The notes: generated by a model not told the origin, from the sequence alone. DNA of 64,000 nucleotides from Gemmatimonadota bacterium (GCA_016873995.1 VGVR01000014.1:1-64000), one strand, 5' to 3'; counted from the first letter of the stretch, positions 43,849 through 53,235 are shown. A program made the numbers and translations.

Positions 43849-45573
43849 TCAGTCCCGCGGCAACGTGATCCGGACCGTGGTCCCGCGCCCGAGCTCGCTC
43901 TCGGCCGCGACCTGCCCGTCCATCGCACCCACCAGGTGCTTCACGATCGCGAGCCCGAGGCCCGTGCCGCCGGCGTGGCGGTCCCGCGCCGAGTCCGCCC
44001 GGTAGAAGCGCTCGAAGATGCGCGGGAGGGCCGCCGCTGGTATCCCATCGCCGTCGTCCGACACCGCAACCTCGACGACGCCCTCATGCTGCTCCGCGAT
44101 GGTGACGCGGACGTGCCCGCCCGCCGGCGTGTGGCGCACCGAGTTCTCGAGCAGGTTGCGGAAGACCTGCACGAGCCCCTGCCGGTCCCCCCGCACAGCG
44201 CCCTCACCCTCGAGCTCGAACGCCACCTTGGGTGGCTCACGCGAGCTGACCAGGTCCCACGCCTCCTGCACCACCTCCGGGACCCACACGCTCTCGATGC
44301 TGGCGGTCCACCCCCCCGACTCGAGGCGCGAGAGGTCGAGCAGGTCGTCGACGAGCCGCTGGAGTCGGAGCGTGTTCTGGAGGATCGACGCCAGGAATTT
44401 CAGCCGGACGTCCGGCGGCGGCTGGTCCTCCGTGAGCGCCTCGGCATATCCGCGAATCGAAGTGAGCGGCGTCTTCAGCTCGTGCGAGGCGTTCGCGACG
44501 AAGTCGCTCCGCACACGCTCCATGCGCCGGAGCTCCGTGATGTCGAGCAGCGTGACGACGGATCCGCCCTGGTCCAGGGCTCGCGACGCGAGGAGGATGT
44601 GCCGATCCCCTACCCCGATCTCGTGTGCCTGCTCGGGCCGCGTGACGGAATCCTTGAGCGCGTCGCGGAGCTCGGGGTGGCGGATCAACGAGCCGATCGG
44701 GGTCGCACCGTGGCCCTCGGGAATCTCCAGCATCGCGCGCGCGGTGCGGTTGGTACGCACGAGTCGACCGTCTTCGCTCAAGGCGACCACACCCTCGGCC
44801 ATGCAGTCGACGAGGGTCTCCACGCCGTCGCGCTCCCTGCCAAGCTCGGCGAGGCGCGCGCGCAGCTCGTCGGTGAGTCGGTTGAAGGCGACGGAGACCT
44901 CATGCAGCTCGGCCACGCGGCTCTTCGGCATCGAGGCCGAGAAGTCGCCGGCCCCTAGTTTGCGTGCCTGGTCCGCGAGCGCCACCAACGGTTGTGACAC
45001 ACCCACGCTCAGCGCGTACGCAGCGATCATCCCCAGGAGCATCGCCACGACCCCTGCGAGGGCCACGGCCCGCTGCACGCGCCCCACCGTCCGGTCGACG
45101 TCGATTCGCGGCGCGGCGATGCGGAGCACGACCGGTCGTCCGTCGAATGTCGTACGGTTCGCAGCGTACACGAAGGGCGTGCCCAGCGTCGAGCTCGTGC
45201 GCTCGGCGATGGCGACCGATTGGCTGCCGTCGAGCACCCGCTGCACTTCCGCACGCGTGGCGTGGTTCTCGATCCCCGGGACGCGGCTCGGGTCGACGTA
45301 GGAGTCGGCGATCACCACGCCGTCCGCGGCGATCAGCGTGACCCGGTATCCGATGCGCTCCGTGATCGCCCTCGCGAGTGCGTGCGGGTCCGTCCCCTCC
45401 GACTCCGACACCAGCGTATCCCCGAGGGCGAGCAGGCGGGTGAGCTCGGTTTCCGCGGTCGCGCGGATCTCTCGGCTCAAGCCAGGACCCACGAGCAGCA
45501 CGACGAGAACGACGAGCCCCCCGACGATCCCGATCGTGCCGGTGAGGAGGAGCGGGCGGATCCTGAGGCGCAT
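43849..45573 (-). CDS. phoR: Phosphate-regulon sensor histidine kinase PhoR
   Basis: 574 residues. N-terminal membrane helix (about 8-30), periplasmic loop (about 30-165), second helix (about 170-190), HAMP linker (about 190-245), PAS domain (about 250-340), HisKA with N-A-S-H-E-L-K-T-P-L-T-S (phospho-His), and HATPase with N-L-L-E-N-S-V, D-D-G-D-G-I and G-G-T-G-L-G-L-A-I. The large extracytoplasmic loop is the Gram-positive/WalK-like form of PhoR rather than the E. coli form. The start is 25 bases after the phoB stop, so the two are cotranscribed. Confidence 0.92.
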   Translation of the reverse strand: MRLRIRPLLLTGTIGIVGGLVVLVVLLVGPGLSREIRATAETELTRLLALGDTLVSESEGTDPHALARAITERIGYRVTLIAADGVVIADSYVDPSRVPGIENHATRAEVQRVLDGSQSVAIAERTSSTLGTPFVYAANRTTFDGRPVVLRIAAPRIDVDRTVGRVQRAVALAGVVAMLLGMIAAYALSVGVSQPLVALADQARKLGAGDFSASMPKSRVAELHEVSVAFNRLTDELRARLAELGRERDGVETLVDCMAEGVVALSEDGRLVRTNRTARAMLEIPEGHGATPIGSLIRHPELRDALKDSVTRPEQAHEIGVGDRHILLASRALDQGGSVVTLLDITELRRMERVRSDFVANASHELKTPLTSIRGYAEALTEDQPPPDVRLKFLASILQNTLRLQRLVDDLLDLSRLESGGWTASIESVWVPEVVQEAWDLVSSREPPKVAFELEGEGAVRGDRQGLVQVFRNLLENSVRHTPAGGHVRVTIAEQHEGVVEVAVSDDGDGIPAAALPRIFERFYRADSARDRHAGGTGLGLAIVKHLVGAMDGQVAAESELGRGTTVRITLPRD

Positions 45574-45598
45574 GGGCTCCTAAGCTAACGGGCGCCGG

Positions 45599-46336
45599 CT
45601 AGTCGATCCCTTCGGGCACCTTCAGGCGATAGCCGAAGCCGCGGATGGTCTGGATCCAGTGCCCCGCCTTGCCGAGCTTCGAGCGCAGCCGCCGGACGTG
45701 CATGTCCACCGTGCGCGTCTGGATGCGATCGGACGCCCCCGCATCGACGTCCCATGCCTTCTCCAGGAGCTGCTTCCGGCTCTGTGTGCGGCCGCGCCGC
45801 TCCATGAGCGCCTGCAGGAGCCGGAATTCGGTGGGGGTGAGGTTGAGCTCCTCGCCGTCGAGGCTGGTCTGGTGCGACGCCAGGTCGAGTCGGATCGGGC
45901 CGGCCCGCAGGATGCGTCCGCCGGAAGTCATGCCCGCTTCTTGCACGCGCCGCAGGATCGCCTGAGCCCTGAGCACCAGCTCGCGTGGGCTGAACGGCTT
46001 GGTGAGGTAGTCGTCCGCACCCAGCTCGAGCCCCTCGATGCGGTCTTCCTGCTCGCGTTTCGCGGTGAGGACCAGGACCGGGATGTTCGCAGTGGCGGGC
46101 TCGGTCTTGAGCTGCCTCAGCACCTCGTCGCCCGAGAGTCCGGGAAGCATGCGATCGAGCACGACCAGGTCCGGGATCTCCCGTCCCACGGCGGCCAAGG
46201 CCTCGGAACCGCTGCGCGCGGTCTCCACACGGAAGCCCTCGCGCGTGAGCTGATACGCGATGAGGGCCGCGATGTCCGGCTCGTCCTCGGCGACGAGGAC
46301 TCGAGGAACGGCGGCAGCGGTGGGCTTGGCTTCCAT
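45599..46336 (-). CDS. phoB: Phosphate-regulon response regulator PhoB
   Basis: 245 residues. Receiver domain with A-E-D-E-P-D, L-V-V-L-D-R-M-L-P (phospho-Asp), L-T-A-K and T-K-P-F-S; OmpR-type winged helix with L-T-P-T-E-F-R-L-L, V-D-M-H-V-R-R-L-R and I-R-G-F-G-Y-R. The ATG at 46336 has AGGTG upstream and gives the usual short N-terminus; ATG 46372 is an alternative that adds 12 residues. An array of GTAAC half-sites stands 60-100 bases upstream, so autoregulation is likely. Confidence 0.93.
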   Translation of the reverse strand: MEAKPTAAAVPRVLVAEDEPDIAALIAYQLTREGFRVETARSGSEALAAVGREIPDLVVLDRMLPGLSGDEVLRQLKTEPATANIPVLVLTAKREQEDRIEGLELGADDYLTKPFSPRELVLRAQAILRRVQEAGMTSGGRILRAGPIRLDLASHQTSLDGEELNLTPTEFRLLQALMERRGRTQSRKQLLEKAWDVDAGASDRIQTRTVDMHVRRLRSKLGKAGHWIQTIRGFGYRLKVPEGID

Positions 46337-46395
46337 GACTGCACCTGGTCGTCGCGTCGGGGCGTCGATCATGTCAGGCACCATACGACGCGGGC

Positions 46396-46435
46396 GTAAC
46401 CGATCCGGAGTCGGAATGTAACCGCGTGGTAACAG
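46396..46435. promoter_or_regulatory. Array of PhoB-type half-sites upstream of phoB
   Basis: On the plus strand GTAACCG occurs at 46396, GTAACCG at 46418 and GTAACAG at 46429, with a decayed GGAGTCG at 46407. All starts are spaced by exactly 11 bases, the spacing of PhoB monomers on tandem PHO boxes. It lies between the divergent phoB and TonB-receptor genes. Confidence 0.65.
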
Positions 46436-46492
46436 TAGTGCCCTCACCCGTCGCCGCGATCGCCCCAGCGCACCCGGCGATTCGTTGCGACG

Positions 46493-46510
46493 CCGTCACG
46501 TATCGGTTAC
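46493..46510 (+). promoter_or_regulatory. PHO box-like site upstream of the TonB receptor
   Basis: CCGTCACGTATCGGTTA matches the E. coli consensus at 12 of 17 positions; GTCAC (46495) and GTTAC (46506) are 11 bases apart. It ends about 44 bases before ATG 46554. Confidence 0.55.
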
Positions 46511-46553
46511 ACGCGGCTCCTATCCTGGTTGAGCCATCATCCCAGGAGTCGCC

Positions 46554-49334
46554 ATGACCGGTTCGACCTCGATCGCCAAGAGCCTCCTCCGAGCCATCAC
46601 CCTGCTGGCGCTCGCCGCCACCGTCGGCGGTGCCCAGGAAAGCGTTCCCTCGCAAGGCCGCATCATCGGTCGCGCGATCGACGCCGAGTCCGGACGGCCG
46701 CTCCCTGGGACGCAGGTGACGATCGAAGGCACGGCCCTCGCCGTGCTCGCAGGCCTGGATGGCCGCTACCTCCTCCAACGAGTCCCGCCGGGCACGGTCG
46801 TGGTGCGGGCGAGCATGATCGGCTTTGCGACCAAGACGGTCACGGGCGTAGTGGTGCCGGCCGGAGCCACGGTCGAGCTCAACGTGTCGCTCGACCCGAG
46901 CGCGCTCCTCATGGACGAGATCATCGTCACGGCCGCCGCCGAGCGCGGCTCCGTCGCGCGCGCGCTCGACGAGCAGCGCACCGCGGTCAACGTGGTGTCC
47001 GCGCTCACGAGCGATGAGATCTCTCGCAGCCCGGATGGCGATGCCGCCGAAGCCGTGAAGCGCGTGAGTGGAGTGACGGTCCAGGACGGCAGATACGTGT
47101 TCGTGCGCGGTCTCGGCGAGCGCTACACGACCACCTCTCTCAACGGCGCGCGCGTCCCGAGCCCCGAGCCGGAGCGGAGGGTCGTTCCGCTCGACCTCTT
47201 CCCGACGGGGCTGCTCGAGACCATCACCACGGCCAAAACGTTCACGCCCGACCTGCCCGGGGACTTCTCGGGCGCGCAGGTGAACATCCAGACGCGCACC
47301 TTCCCGACGCGGCGCCAACTCACCTTCTCGGCTTCGACCGGCTACAACTCCGCCGCGACGAGCCGCGACATCCTGTTCGCCCCCGGGGTAGGCGGCGAAT
47401 GGCTCGGGCTCGCGGCCCGGGACCGCGGCCTCCCGTCTTTCGTCGAGCAGTTCGGCAATTTCCAGACGAGCGCCCCGTCGCAGCCGCAGGTCAACCAGAT
47501 GGTGCGGAGCTTCCGCAACGCCTGGTCGGCGGGCAGCCAGAGCGGCCGCCCGAAGTCGTCGTTCTCGGCTTCCGTCGGTGGCAGCGACCCGCTCTTCGGC
47601 CGCCAGCTCGGGTACCTGCTCTCGGGCACGTACTCCTACAGCGAAGACGCCAAGATCGAGCAACGCCGCGCGCAGGCTCAGCCGACCACCGGCGGTGCCA
47701 CGCAGGAGGTCGACCGCTTCGTCGGCAACACGGGCGGGCGCTCGGTGCTCTGGGGAGGCCTGATGAACCTGAGCGCGCTCGTGAACCCAAGCAGCCGCAT
47801 CCTCTTCAATGCCACCTACAACCGCACGGCGGACGACGAGGCGCGCGTAGAGAGGGGCAGCAGCGAGAATCTCGGCCAAGCGTTCGAGATCCAGCGACTC
47901 CGGTACGTGGAGCGCGTGGTGGCTTCGGGGCAGCTCGAAGGTGAGCACCAGATGGGTGATGCGCATCGCATCGACTGGAGCGGAACGGCTTCGCGCGTGA
48001 CGCGCACCGAGCCCGATCGCTCCGAGTTCGTCCGCCAGCTCGACGTCGACCCGTCCGGCAACCCGCTCCCGCCGGCATGGTTCAGCGTCTCCAACGAAGG
48101 GGCCGTGCGCACGTTCTCCGACCTGAGCGAGTCCTCCTACGAGGGGTCGCTGGCGTACGCCTTCTCCTTCGGCAGCTCGGACGCGCCGAGCCGCCTGAAG
48201 CTCGGCACGATGAGCCGCTACACGACCCGCGACGCCTCCAACCTCGCCTACGCGATCTCCGGCACACTCGACCAGGCCAGCCGGGAGCTCTCCGCGGAGG
48301 AGATCTTCGATGGGCGCTTCGCGGCCGACACGGCGCAGGTCTTCCGCATCACGCCCGTCTCGCAGGGCGGTTCGTATGCCGCCCGAGACGGCATGATCGC
48401 CGGCTTCGCGATGCTCGACTGGGCGTTCTCGCCGAGCCTGCGCATGATCGCGGGCGCACGGGTCGAGTTCTCGAGCGTCGAGGTCGACGCGCAGAGCACG
48501 CTGGGCCAGCCCGTGACGACCACGCCGAGCGACACCGACGTCCTGCCGTCACTCTCGCTGAACTGGACACTCTCCGAGACGCAGACGGTGCGCCTGTCCG
48601 CATCGCAGACGCTGTCCAGGCCCGAGTACCGCGAGCTCGCGCCGGTCCAATACCGCGACGTGCTGGGCGGGGACAACGTCGTGGGGAACCCGGATTTGGT
48701 GCGCGCACTCATTCGCAACTACGACGCGCGCTGGGAGTGGTACCCGACCTCTGGCGAGGCGCTCAGCGTCGGCATTTTCGCCAAGGACTTCCGGAACCCG
48801 ATCGAGCGCGTCTACCTGGGCACGTCGGGCACCCGCATCGTCACGTTCGCCAATGCCCAGAGCGCCTGGAATTACGGCGTGGAGGCAGAGGCGCGGAAGC
48901 ACCTCGGGTTCGTCGCGGAAGCACTCGAATCGACGTCGATCTTCGCCAACGTCACGCTCATGCGCTCGGAGATCGAGCTCGGGCAAGGGCTCGCCGAGCG
49001 CCGGCCCATGGTTGGGCAGTCGCCCTACGTGGTGAACACCGGCGTCAGCTACCTACACCAGGACACCGGGGTGAGCGCCACGGCCCTCTACAACATCGCC
49101 GGACGTCGCATCACCAGCGCCGCAGAGGCGCCGCTGCCCAGCGTGTACGAGCAGTCGCGACATGGCCTCGACCTCTCGCTCCGCTTCCCGCTGATGGCGG
49201 GACTCAGGGCGAAGGTGGACTTCGAGAACGTCTTCGATAGCCCCTACGAGCAGGTGCAGGGCACGGTAGTGCGTGAGTACTACCGCACCGGCCGCACCCT
49301 GGTGTTCGGGGCGAGCTGGCAGCCCGGCGCCTGA
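46554..49334 (+). CDS. TonB-dependent outer-membrane receptor, probable phosphate-starvation type
   Basis: 926 residues. Signal 1-27 ending V-G-G-A-Q, a carboxypeptidase-regulatory-like/Ig domain (about 35-115, G-R-P-L-P-G-T-Q-V), a TonB-box-like D-E-I-I-V-T-A, a plug (about 135-240) with V-F-V-R-G-L-G-E-R-Y-T-T-T, and then a 22-strand-type barrel with N-W-T-L and R-L-S-A-S-Q-T-L-S-R-P-E-Y. These features match the SusC-like/TonB receptors typical of phyla without porin-based uptake of large substrates. It diverges from phoBR, carries a PHO-box-like site, and is followed by a lipoprotein gene with its own box. I infer uptake of phosphate or a phosphorylated organic compound; the substrate is not proven. 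Confidence 0.9.
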   Translation: MTGSTSIAKSLLRAITLLALAATVGGAQESVPSQGRIIGRAIDAESGRPLPGTQVTIEGTALAVLAGLDGRYLLQRVPPGTVVVRASMIGFATKTVTGVVVPAGATVELNVSLDPSALLMDEIIVTAAAERGSVARALDEQRTAVNVVSALTSDEISRSPDGDAAEAVKRVSGVTVQDGRYVFVRGLGERYTTTSLNGARVPSPEPERRVVPLDLFPTGLLETITTAKTFTPDLPGDFSGAQVNIQTRTFPTRRQLTFSASTGYNSAATSRDILFAPGVGGEWLGLAARDRGLPSFVEQFGNFQTSAPSQPQVNQMVRSFRNAWSAGSQSGRPKSSFSASVGGSDPLFGRQLGYLLSGTYSYSEDAKIEQRRAQAQPTTGGATQEVDRFVGNTGGRSVLWGGLMNLSALVNPSSRILFNATYNRTADDEARVERGSSENLGQAFEIQRLRYVERVVASGQLEGEHQMGDAHRIDWSGTASRVTRTEPDRSEFVRQLDVDPSGNPLPPAWFSVSNEGAVRTFSDLSESSYEGSLAYAFSFGSSDAPSRLKLGTMSRYTTRDASNLAYAISGTLDQASRELSAEEIFDGRFAADTAQVFRITPVSQGGSYAARDGMIAGFAMLDWAFSPSLRMIAGARVEFSSVEVDAQSTLGQPVTTTPSDTDVLPSLSLNWTLSETQTVRLSASQTLSRPEYRELAPVQYRDVLGGDNVVGNPDLVRALIRNYDARWEWYPTSGEALSVGIFAKDFRNPIERVYLGTSGTRIVTFANAQSAWNYGVEAEARKHLGFVAEALESTSIFANVTLMRSEIELGQGLAERRPMVGQSPYVVNTGVSYLHQDTGVSATALYNIAGRRITSAAEAPLPSVYEQSRHGLDLSLRFPLMAGLRAKVDFENVFDSPYEQVQGTVVREYYRTGRTLVFGASWQPGA

Positions 49335-49354
49335 CCGGTAGCGGGCCGCGTGCG

Positions 49355-49371
49355 CTGTGACCAGACCGTCA
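49355..49371 (+). promoter_or_regulatory. PHO box-like site upstream of the beta-helix lipoprotein
   Basis: CTGTGACCAGACCGTCA matches the E. coli PHO-box consensus at 12 of 17 positions, with the two half-sites 11 bases apart. It lies 112 bases before ATG 49484, so there is room for a promoter between. Confidence 0.55.
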
Positions 49372-49483
49372 CATGAACGTAGTCCGGGCGTCGCCGAGAC
49401 TGTTGATCCTTGTGTCGTGAACGAGTCCCAGAACGGCGATCGAGGTCACCGTTAGCCAACTACACTGAAGGAGCAACATTCAA

Positions 49484-50896
49484 ATGCGTCGGTATCCCAC
49501 CCAGCTTCGGCTCGCCGTCGCGGCGGCGGTTCTCGCGGGCGCAGCCTGCGGCGAAGACAACGGCACCGGCCCCACGCCCGGCCCCCAGGCCGCAGTCATC
49601 AGCGCGAACATCACGGCGAACCGCACCCTCTACGCGGACACCGTCTACACCATCAGCGGGTTCATCAGCGTCGGGAACGGCGCCACGCTGACCATTCAGC
49701 CGGGCACGGTCATCCAGGGCGACTACAACGTCCTCGGCTCGTCGCTCTTCATCCTGCGCGGCGCGAAGATCGACGCCCAGGGCACGTCGGCCGCTCCCAT
49801 CGTCTTCACGTCGAGCCGGCCGGTCGGGCAACGCCAGGCCGGCGACTGGGGTGGGCTGATCATCGTCGGCAACGGGATCATCAACCGCACTGGCACGATC
49901 CAGCTCGAGGGCACCGGCACGGGCGCGAGCAACCCGGCCATCAACTACTCCGGCGGCACGGACAACGCCGACGACTCCGGCACGCTGCGCTACGTGAGGG
50001 TCGAGTTCGCCGGTTACGCGACTGCGGCCGATGCGGAGCTGAACACGTTCACGTTCGCGGCGGTGGGGAGCGGCACGGAGCTCGAGTACCTGCAGGCGCT
50101 CAGCGGCCTCGACGACTCGTACGAGTTCTTCGGCGGCGCGGTCGATGCCAAGCACCTCGTGTCGTACGACGCAGGCGATGACCACTTCGACATGTCCGAG
50201 GGATACGTCGGTCGCCTCCAGTACCTCATCGCCTACCAGACGCGGCAGATCATCCCACGGACCGGTGCCGGCAATGTCTCCGCCGATCCGCAGGGGATCG
50301 AGAACGACGGCTGCAACGGAGCGGGATGCGCGAACGGGCAGAACACCACGCCGTACACGATCCCGCTCGTCGCCAACTTCACGCTCGTCGGCCCTGCCGA
50401 CGGCGTCTTCTCCGGTACCTCGGGCGGCATCGGCATGATGCTCCGTCGCGGCACCGGTGGTTACTACGTGAACGGCGTGCTCGCCCGCTGGGAGCGCGCC
50501 GGCATCTCGCTCCGCGACCAGTCCACCATCGACCGTTCGAACGCGGGCGACCTGCTCGTCAGAAACGTCCACGTCGCCGACGTCGGCGCGACGTTCCAGA
50601 CCGGCGGCTCGTCGGTGCAGGGCACGCTCGACACCACGACCAACTCGATCGTGGCGGGCACCGAGACCGCGCTCACGCAGCTCTTCGCGGCGGCGCCGAC
50701 CAGCCCCACCAGCGGCGCGCAGCTCGACTGGACGCCGGCGACCTCGGCGTCGATTGCCACCGGCGGCCTGGCGACGTTCACTGGAGCCGTCGCGACCAAG
50801 GCGGGGACGTACGTGACGGGCACCGTGTACCGCGGCGCTGCCGACCCGGCGAGCGCCGACTGGTGGGCCGGTTGGACGAACTACGCGGACAACTGA
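49484..50896 (+). CDS. Lipoprotein with right-handed beta-helix character, paired with the TonB receptor
   Basis: 470 residues; AAGGAG stands nine bases before ATG 49484. Lipoprotein signal ending A-G-A-A-C. Mature protein has repeated short strands (I-S-V-G-N-G-A-T-L-T-I-Q-P-G-T-V-I, L-F-I-L-R-G-A-K-I-D-A-Q-G-T, W-G-G-L-I-I-V-G-N), as in parallel beta-helices, plus G-L-D-D-S-Y-E-F-F-G-G and D-D-H-F-D-M-S-E. I recall such proteins encoded directly after TonB receptors in several phyla, where they are thought to be surface substrate-capture partners. Its PHO-box-like site supports a role in phosphate scavenging. Confidence 0.8.
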   Translation: MRRYPTQLRLAVAAAVLAGAACGEDNGTGPTPGPQAAVISANITANRTLYADTVYTISGFISVGNGATLTIQPGTVIQGDYNVLGSSLFILRGAKIDAQGTSAAPIVFTSSRPVGQRQAGDWGGLIIVGNGIINRTGTIQLEGTGTGASNPAINYSGGTDNADDSGTLRYVRVEFAGYATAADAELNTFTFAAVGSGTELEYLQALSGLDDSYEFFGGAVDAKHLVSYDAGDDHFDMSEGYVGRLQYLIAYQTRQIIPRTGAGNVSADPQGIENDGCNGAGCANGQNTTPYTIPLVANFTLVGPADGVFSGTSGGIGMMLRRGTGGYYVNGVLARWERAGISLRDQSTIDRSNAGDLLVRNVHVADVGATFQTGGSSVQGTLDTTTNSIVAGTETALTQLFAAAPTSPTSGAQLDWTPATSASIATGGLATFTGAVATKAGTYVTGTVYRGAADPASADWWAGWTNYADN

Positions 50897-50967
50897 GCTC
50901 TCGATCCACCTGTTTCGAACCGGCCGGCGCCTCCGGCGCCGGCCGTGTTCGCAGGGGGACAGCTGAC

Positions 50968-51627
50968 GTGACGATTCGAACCATCAGCCTACTCGCGACC
51001 GCGATCACCTTGGCGGCGCTCACGAGCGCGGCCTGCGGTGGCGAGGCACCCGCCGGGGACGCACCGCCCCATCACGACGCCACCCCTCTTGCCACCCCAG
51101 CGCCACCGACGCATGCGCCCGTGCACGTCGACAGCATCTTCCCGATCGAAGAGTCGCTGCGACGCTTTCGTGAGGCCTCGGAGCCTGCTCCAAACATACT
51201 CGCCGGAGGCGCGCCCACTCGCGACGCGCTCATCGACCGCTTCGTCGAGGCGCTCGCCGCCTCGGACACGGCCGCACTCGTGGGCATGCTGATGTCGCGC
51301 GAGGAGTTCGCGTGGCTCTACTACCCGCACACGCGCTTCACCGCGAGGCCGTACGAGCTGGCACCAGAGCTGCTCTGGTTCCAGTTGCAGAACGGGAGCA
51401 GCCGCGGGCTGGGGCGCCTGCTCGATCGTCTCGGAGGCGTGCGCTTCGAGGCGCAAGCGCCGAGATGCCCATCCGTGCCGCTCCTCGAGGGACCGAACCG
51501 CTCATGGGAGGGATGCACCCTGGGCGTCGCCCTGGCCGGCGGGGAGCCTGCGACGATTCGACTCTTCGGCACGATCCTCGAGCGCCGCGGCACCTTCAAG
51601 TTCGTCTCGTACTCGAACGACTTCTGA
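50968..51627 (+). CDS. Lipoprotein of unknown function downstream of the TonB receptor pair
   Basis: 219 residues, GTG 50968 preceded by AGGGGGA. Lipoprotein signal ending T-S-A-A-C-G-G. A His/Pro-rich linker (P-P-H-H-D-A-T-P) precedes a compact mostly helical domain (about 60-219) with F-A-W-L-Y-Y-P and W-E-G-C-T-L. No family is recognised. It lies 71 bases after the beta-helix lipoprotein on the same strand and may belong to the same phosphate-responsive group. Confidence 0.65.
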   Translation: MTIRTISLLATAITLAALTSAACGGEAPAGDAPPHHDATPLATPAPPTHAPVHVDSIFPIEESLRRFREASEPAPNILAGGAPTRDALIDRFVEALAASDTAALVGMLMSREEFAWLYYPHTRFTARPYELAPELLWFQLQNGSSRGLGRLLDRLGGVRFEAQAPRCPSVPLLEGPNRSWEGCTLGVALAGGEPATIRLFGTILERRGTFKFVSYSNDF

Positions 51628-51776
51628 CGTCCGTCGCCTGACTTTAGGCTTCTGACATGGGGCGGCGAGCCCCGCCGCCTCTTGGCAGCGCGTCTCGGTG
51701 CGCATCATTTGATGCGCCGTGGCCGACGCACCTACCGCTGCGGCCACCGTCGCCCCTGCAGCGCAGAGGTCCTCCC

Positions 51777-52280
51777 ATGTCCGCACCCACCCCCCGCCGC
51801 ACCTTCCTCAAGCGCGCGCTCGCAGCCGGCGCGGCAGTCTCGACCCCCGGCGCGCTCGCGGCCGCCGAACCGCAGCAGCAGCGGTCCGGCGTGGGCGCGC
51901 TCGACCACGTCGCCGTGCCCATGCAGAACGTGGACGCGATGATCGCGTTCTATCGCGCGCTCGGGTTCGTGGTGCGCGAAGGCGCGAGCATCGTGTCCGT
52001 CCACTTCGCGGACCAGAAGATCAACTTCCACCGCCCCGCGCTCTGGCAGCGCGCCACGTTCACGCTGCGGGCAGCCGCGGCCGCCCCGCCCTGCGGCGAC
52101 TTCTGCTGGGTGTGGAACGGCACGGAGGCGGAGCTGCGAAGTGCCATCGCGCGCGTGGGCGCGGCCATCGAGACCGAGGGACAGCGCGACGGCGGCCGGA
52201 ACGGCGGCGACGCGGTCGGCCAGAGCATCTACATCCGGGACCCCGACCAGAACCTGCTGGAGTTCATCCGCTATGCGTGA
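51777..52280 (+). CDS. Exported VOC-family (glyoxalase/bleomycin-resistance-like) protein
   Basis: 167 residues, ATG 51777. The N-terminus has P-R-R-T-F-L-K-R-A-L-A-A-G-A (Tat-type twin arginine) and cleavage near A-L-A-A-A. The VOC domain follows, with L-D-H-V-A-V-P-M (metal His), M-I-A-F-Y-R-A-L-G-F and the closing D-P-D-Q-N-L-L-E-F (metal Glu). Tat export suggests a folded, metal-loaded enzyme in the periplasm. Substrate unknown; related enzymes act as lyases, isomerases or dioxygenases. It ends convergently with the second module. Confidence 0.85.
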   Translation: MSAPTPRRTFLKRALAAGAAVSTPGALAAAEPQQQRSGVGALDHVAVPMQNVDAMIAFYRALGFVVREGASIVSVHFADQKINFHRPALWQRATFTLRAAAAAPPCGDFCWVWNGTEAELRSAIARVGAAIETEGQRDGGRNGGDAVGQSIYIRDPDQNLLEFIRYA

Positions 52281-52305
52281 GGCAGCGATCGCGTGCCTCG
52301 CAGCT

Positions 52306-53193
52306 TCACTCTACCGACACCTTCACGTAGGCGTTGGTGAAGCAGCAGTGGAAGCCGAAGGAATTGCCGTCCGCCCAGTCCACCGCCTGTAGTCGGAGCA
52401 CGTAGTCGCCGGGGCTGGAAAACCGCACGCTCGTCGTATGGCGTACCTCGCGCGCCCCGGACACCACCTCGTCCTCCTCCTCGATGCTGACTGCGCCCGG
52501 ACCCTGATGCAGCGTCCAGAGCATCCGCACCCGGAGGTCGTCCCCGGCCCCCGGACCCGCCGCCACTCTGGCTGAGAGGGGCACACGCTCGTCGACTCCG
52601 GCACGAAAGCCGCGACCGGCATCGACGTGATTCGAGCGTCCACGGACTTCCGGACCCGCCACCGGTTCCAGAATCGCGACGCGCGGAGCGTGAACGGAGC
52701 GCGACGCTTGATCCGGCTCATCGATTCGGTAATACGGTGACCCTGTCGCCCTGGCCTCGAGCGACACGCCATGCGTGGTCAACCTCCACACCACCGAGTC
52801 GGCGCCCTCGGCGCTGCGAACGTTCACCGTGAATGCGCAGAAATGACGGCGGTACTCGGGGGGGACTTCGTCGAAGTGCGTCGGCTGCGCGCCGTCCAGA
52901 GCGCGGGGCTCCAAGAAGTTGTCCGGGCCGAGCGGCACGTCCACGTCTTGGTCGAGGTTCAGGCTGTGATACCCGTAGCAGAGCGACACGGTACCGTCCG
53001 CCTCGTGGTACCAGCCATCGAAGATCGGCGCCACGGGCTGCTCCGAAGAACGCAGGTTGCGAATCATCATGCCGCCACCCACGCTGACGCCCGGGATGTC
53101 CTGCGCCGAGGCGTCCGGCGCCCATCCACCGGCTGCCATCGCGGAAAAGGCGCTCCCGAGCAGCAGGTGCGCGACGCGACCCGTGGGCCTCAT
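52306..53193 (-). CDS. Secreted partner protein of the cytochrome c-PHM-like oxidase (module 2)
   Basis: 295 residues, signal 1-30 ending D-A-S-A-Q. Paralogue of 13523-14512: both share G-W-(R/Y)-H-(G/E)-(E/A)-D-G, the (F/Y)-G-Y motif, P-(V/L)-G-P-D-N-(Y/F) and a C-terminal P-G-(T/D)-Y-V-L-R strand. This copy has extra cysteines (S-L-C-Y-G-Y, H-F-C-A-F, F-H-C-C-F), which could form disulfides or bind copper. It starts 42 bases after the cytochrome c-PHM-like gene, preserving the pair seen in module 1. Function unknown; likely a subunit or a copper/substrate carrier. Confidence 0.75.
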   Translation of the reverse strand: MRPTGRVAHLLLGSAFSAMAAGGWAPDASAQDIPGVSVGGGMMIRNLRSSEQPVAPIFDGWYHEADGTVSLCYGYHSLNLDQDVDVPLGPDNFLEPRALDGAQPTHFDEVPPEYRRHFCAFTVNVRSAEGADSVVWRLTTHGVSLEARATGSPYYRIDEPDQASRSVHAPRVAILEPVAGPEVRGRSNHVDAGRGFRAGVDERVPLSARVAAGPGAGDDLRVRMLWTLHQGPGAVSIEEEDEVVSGAREVRHTTSVRFSSPGDYVLRLQAVDWADGNSFGFHCCFTNAYVKVSVE

Positions 53194-53235
53194 CTACATG
53201 CCTCGGCGTAGGCCACCCTGAGCTCCCCGATGCGC

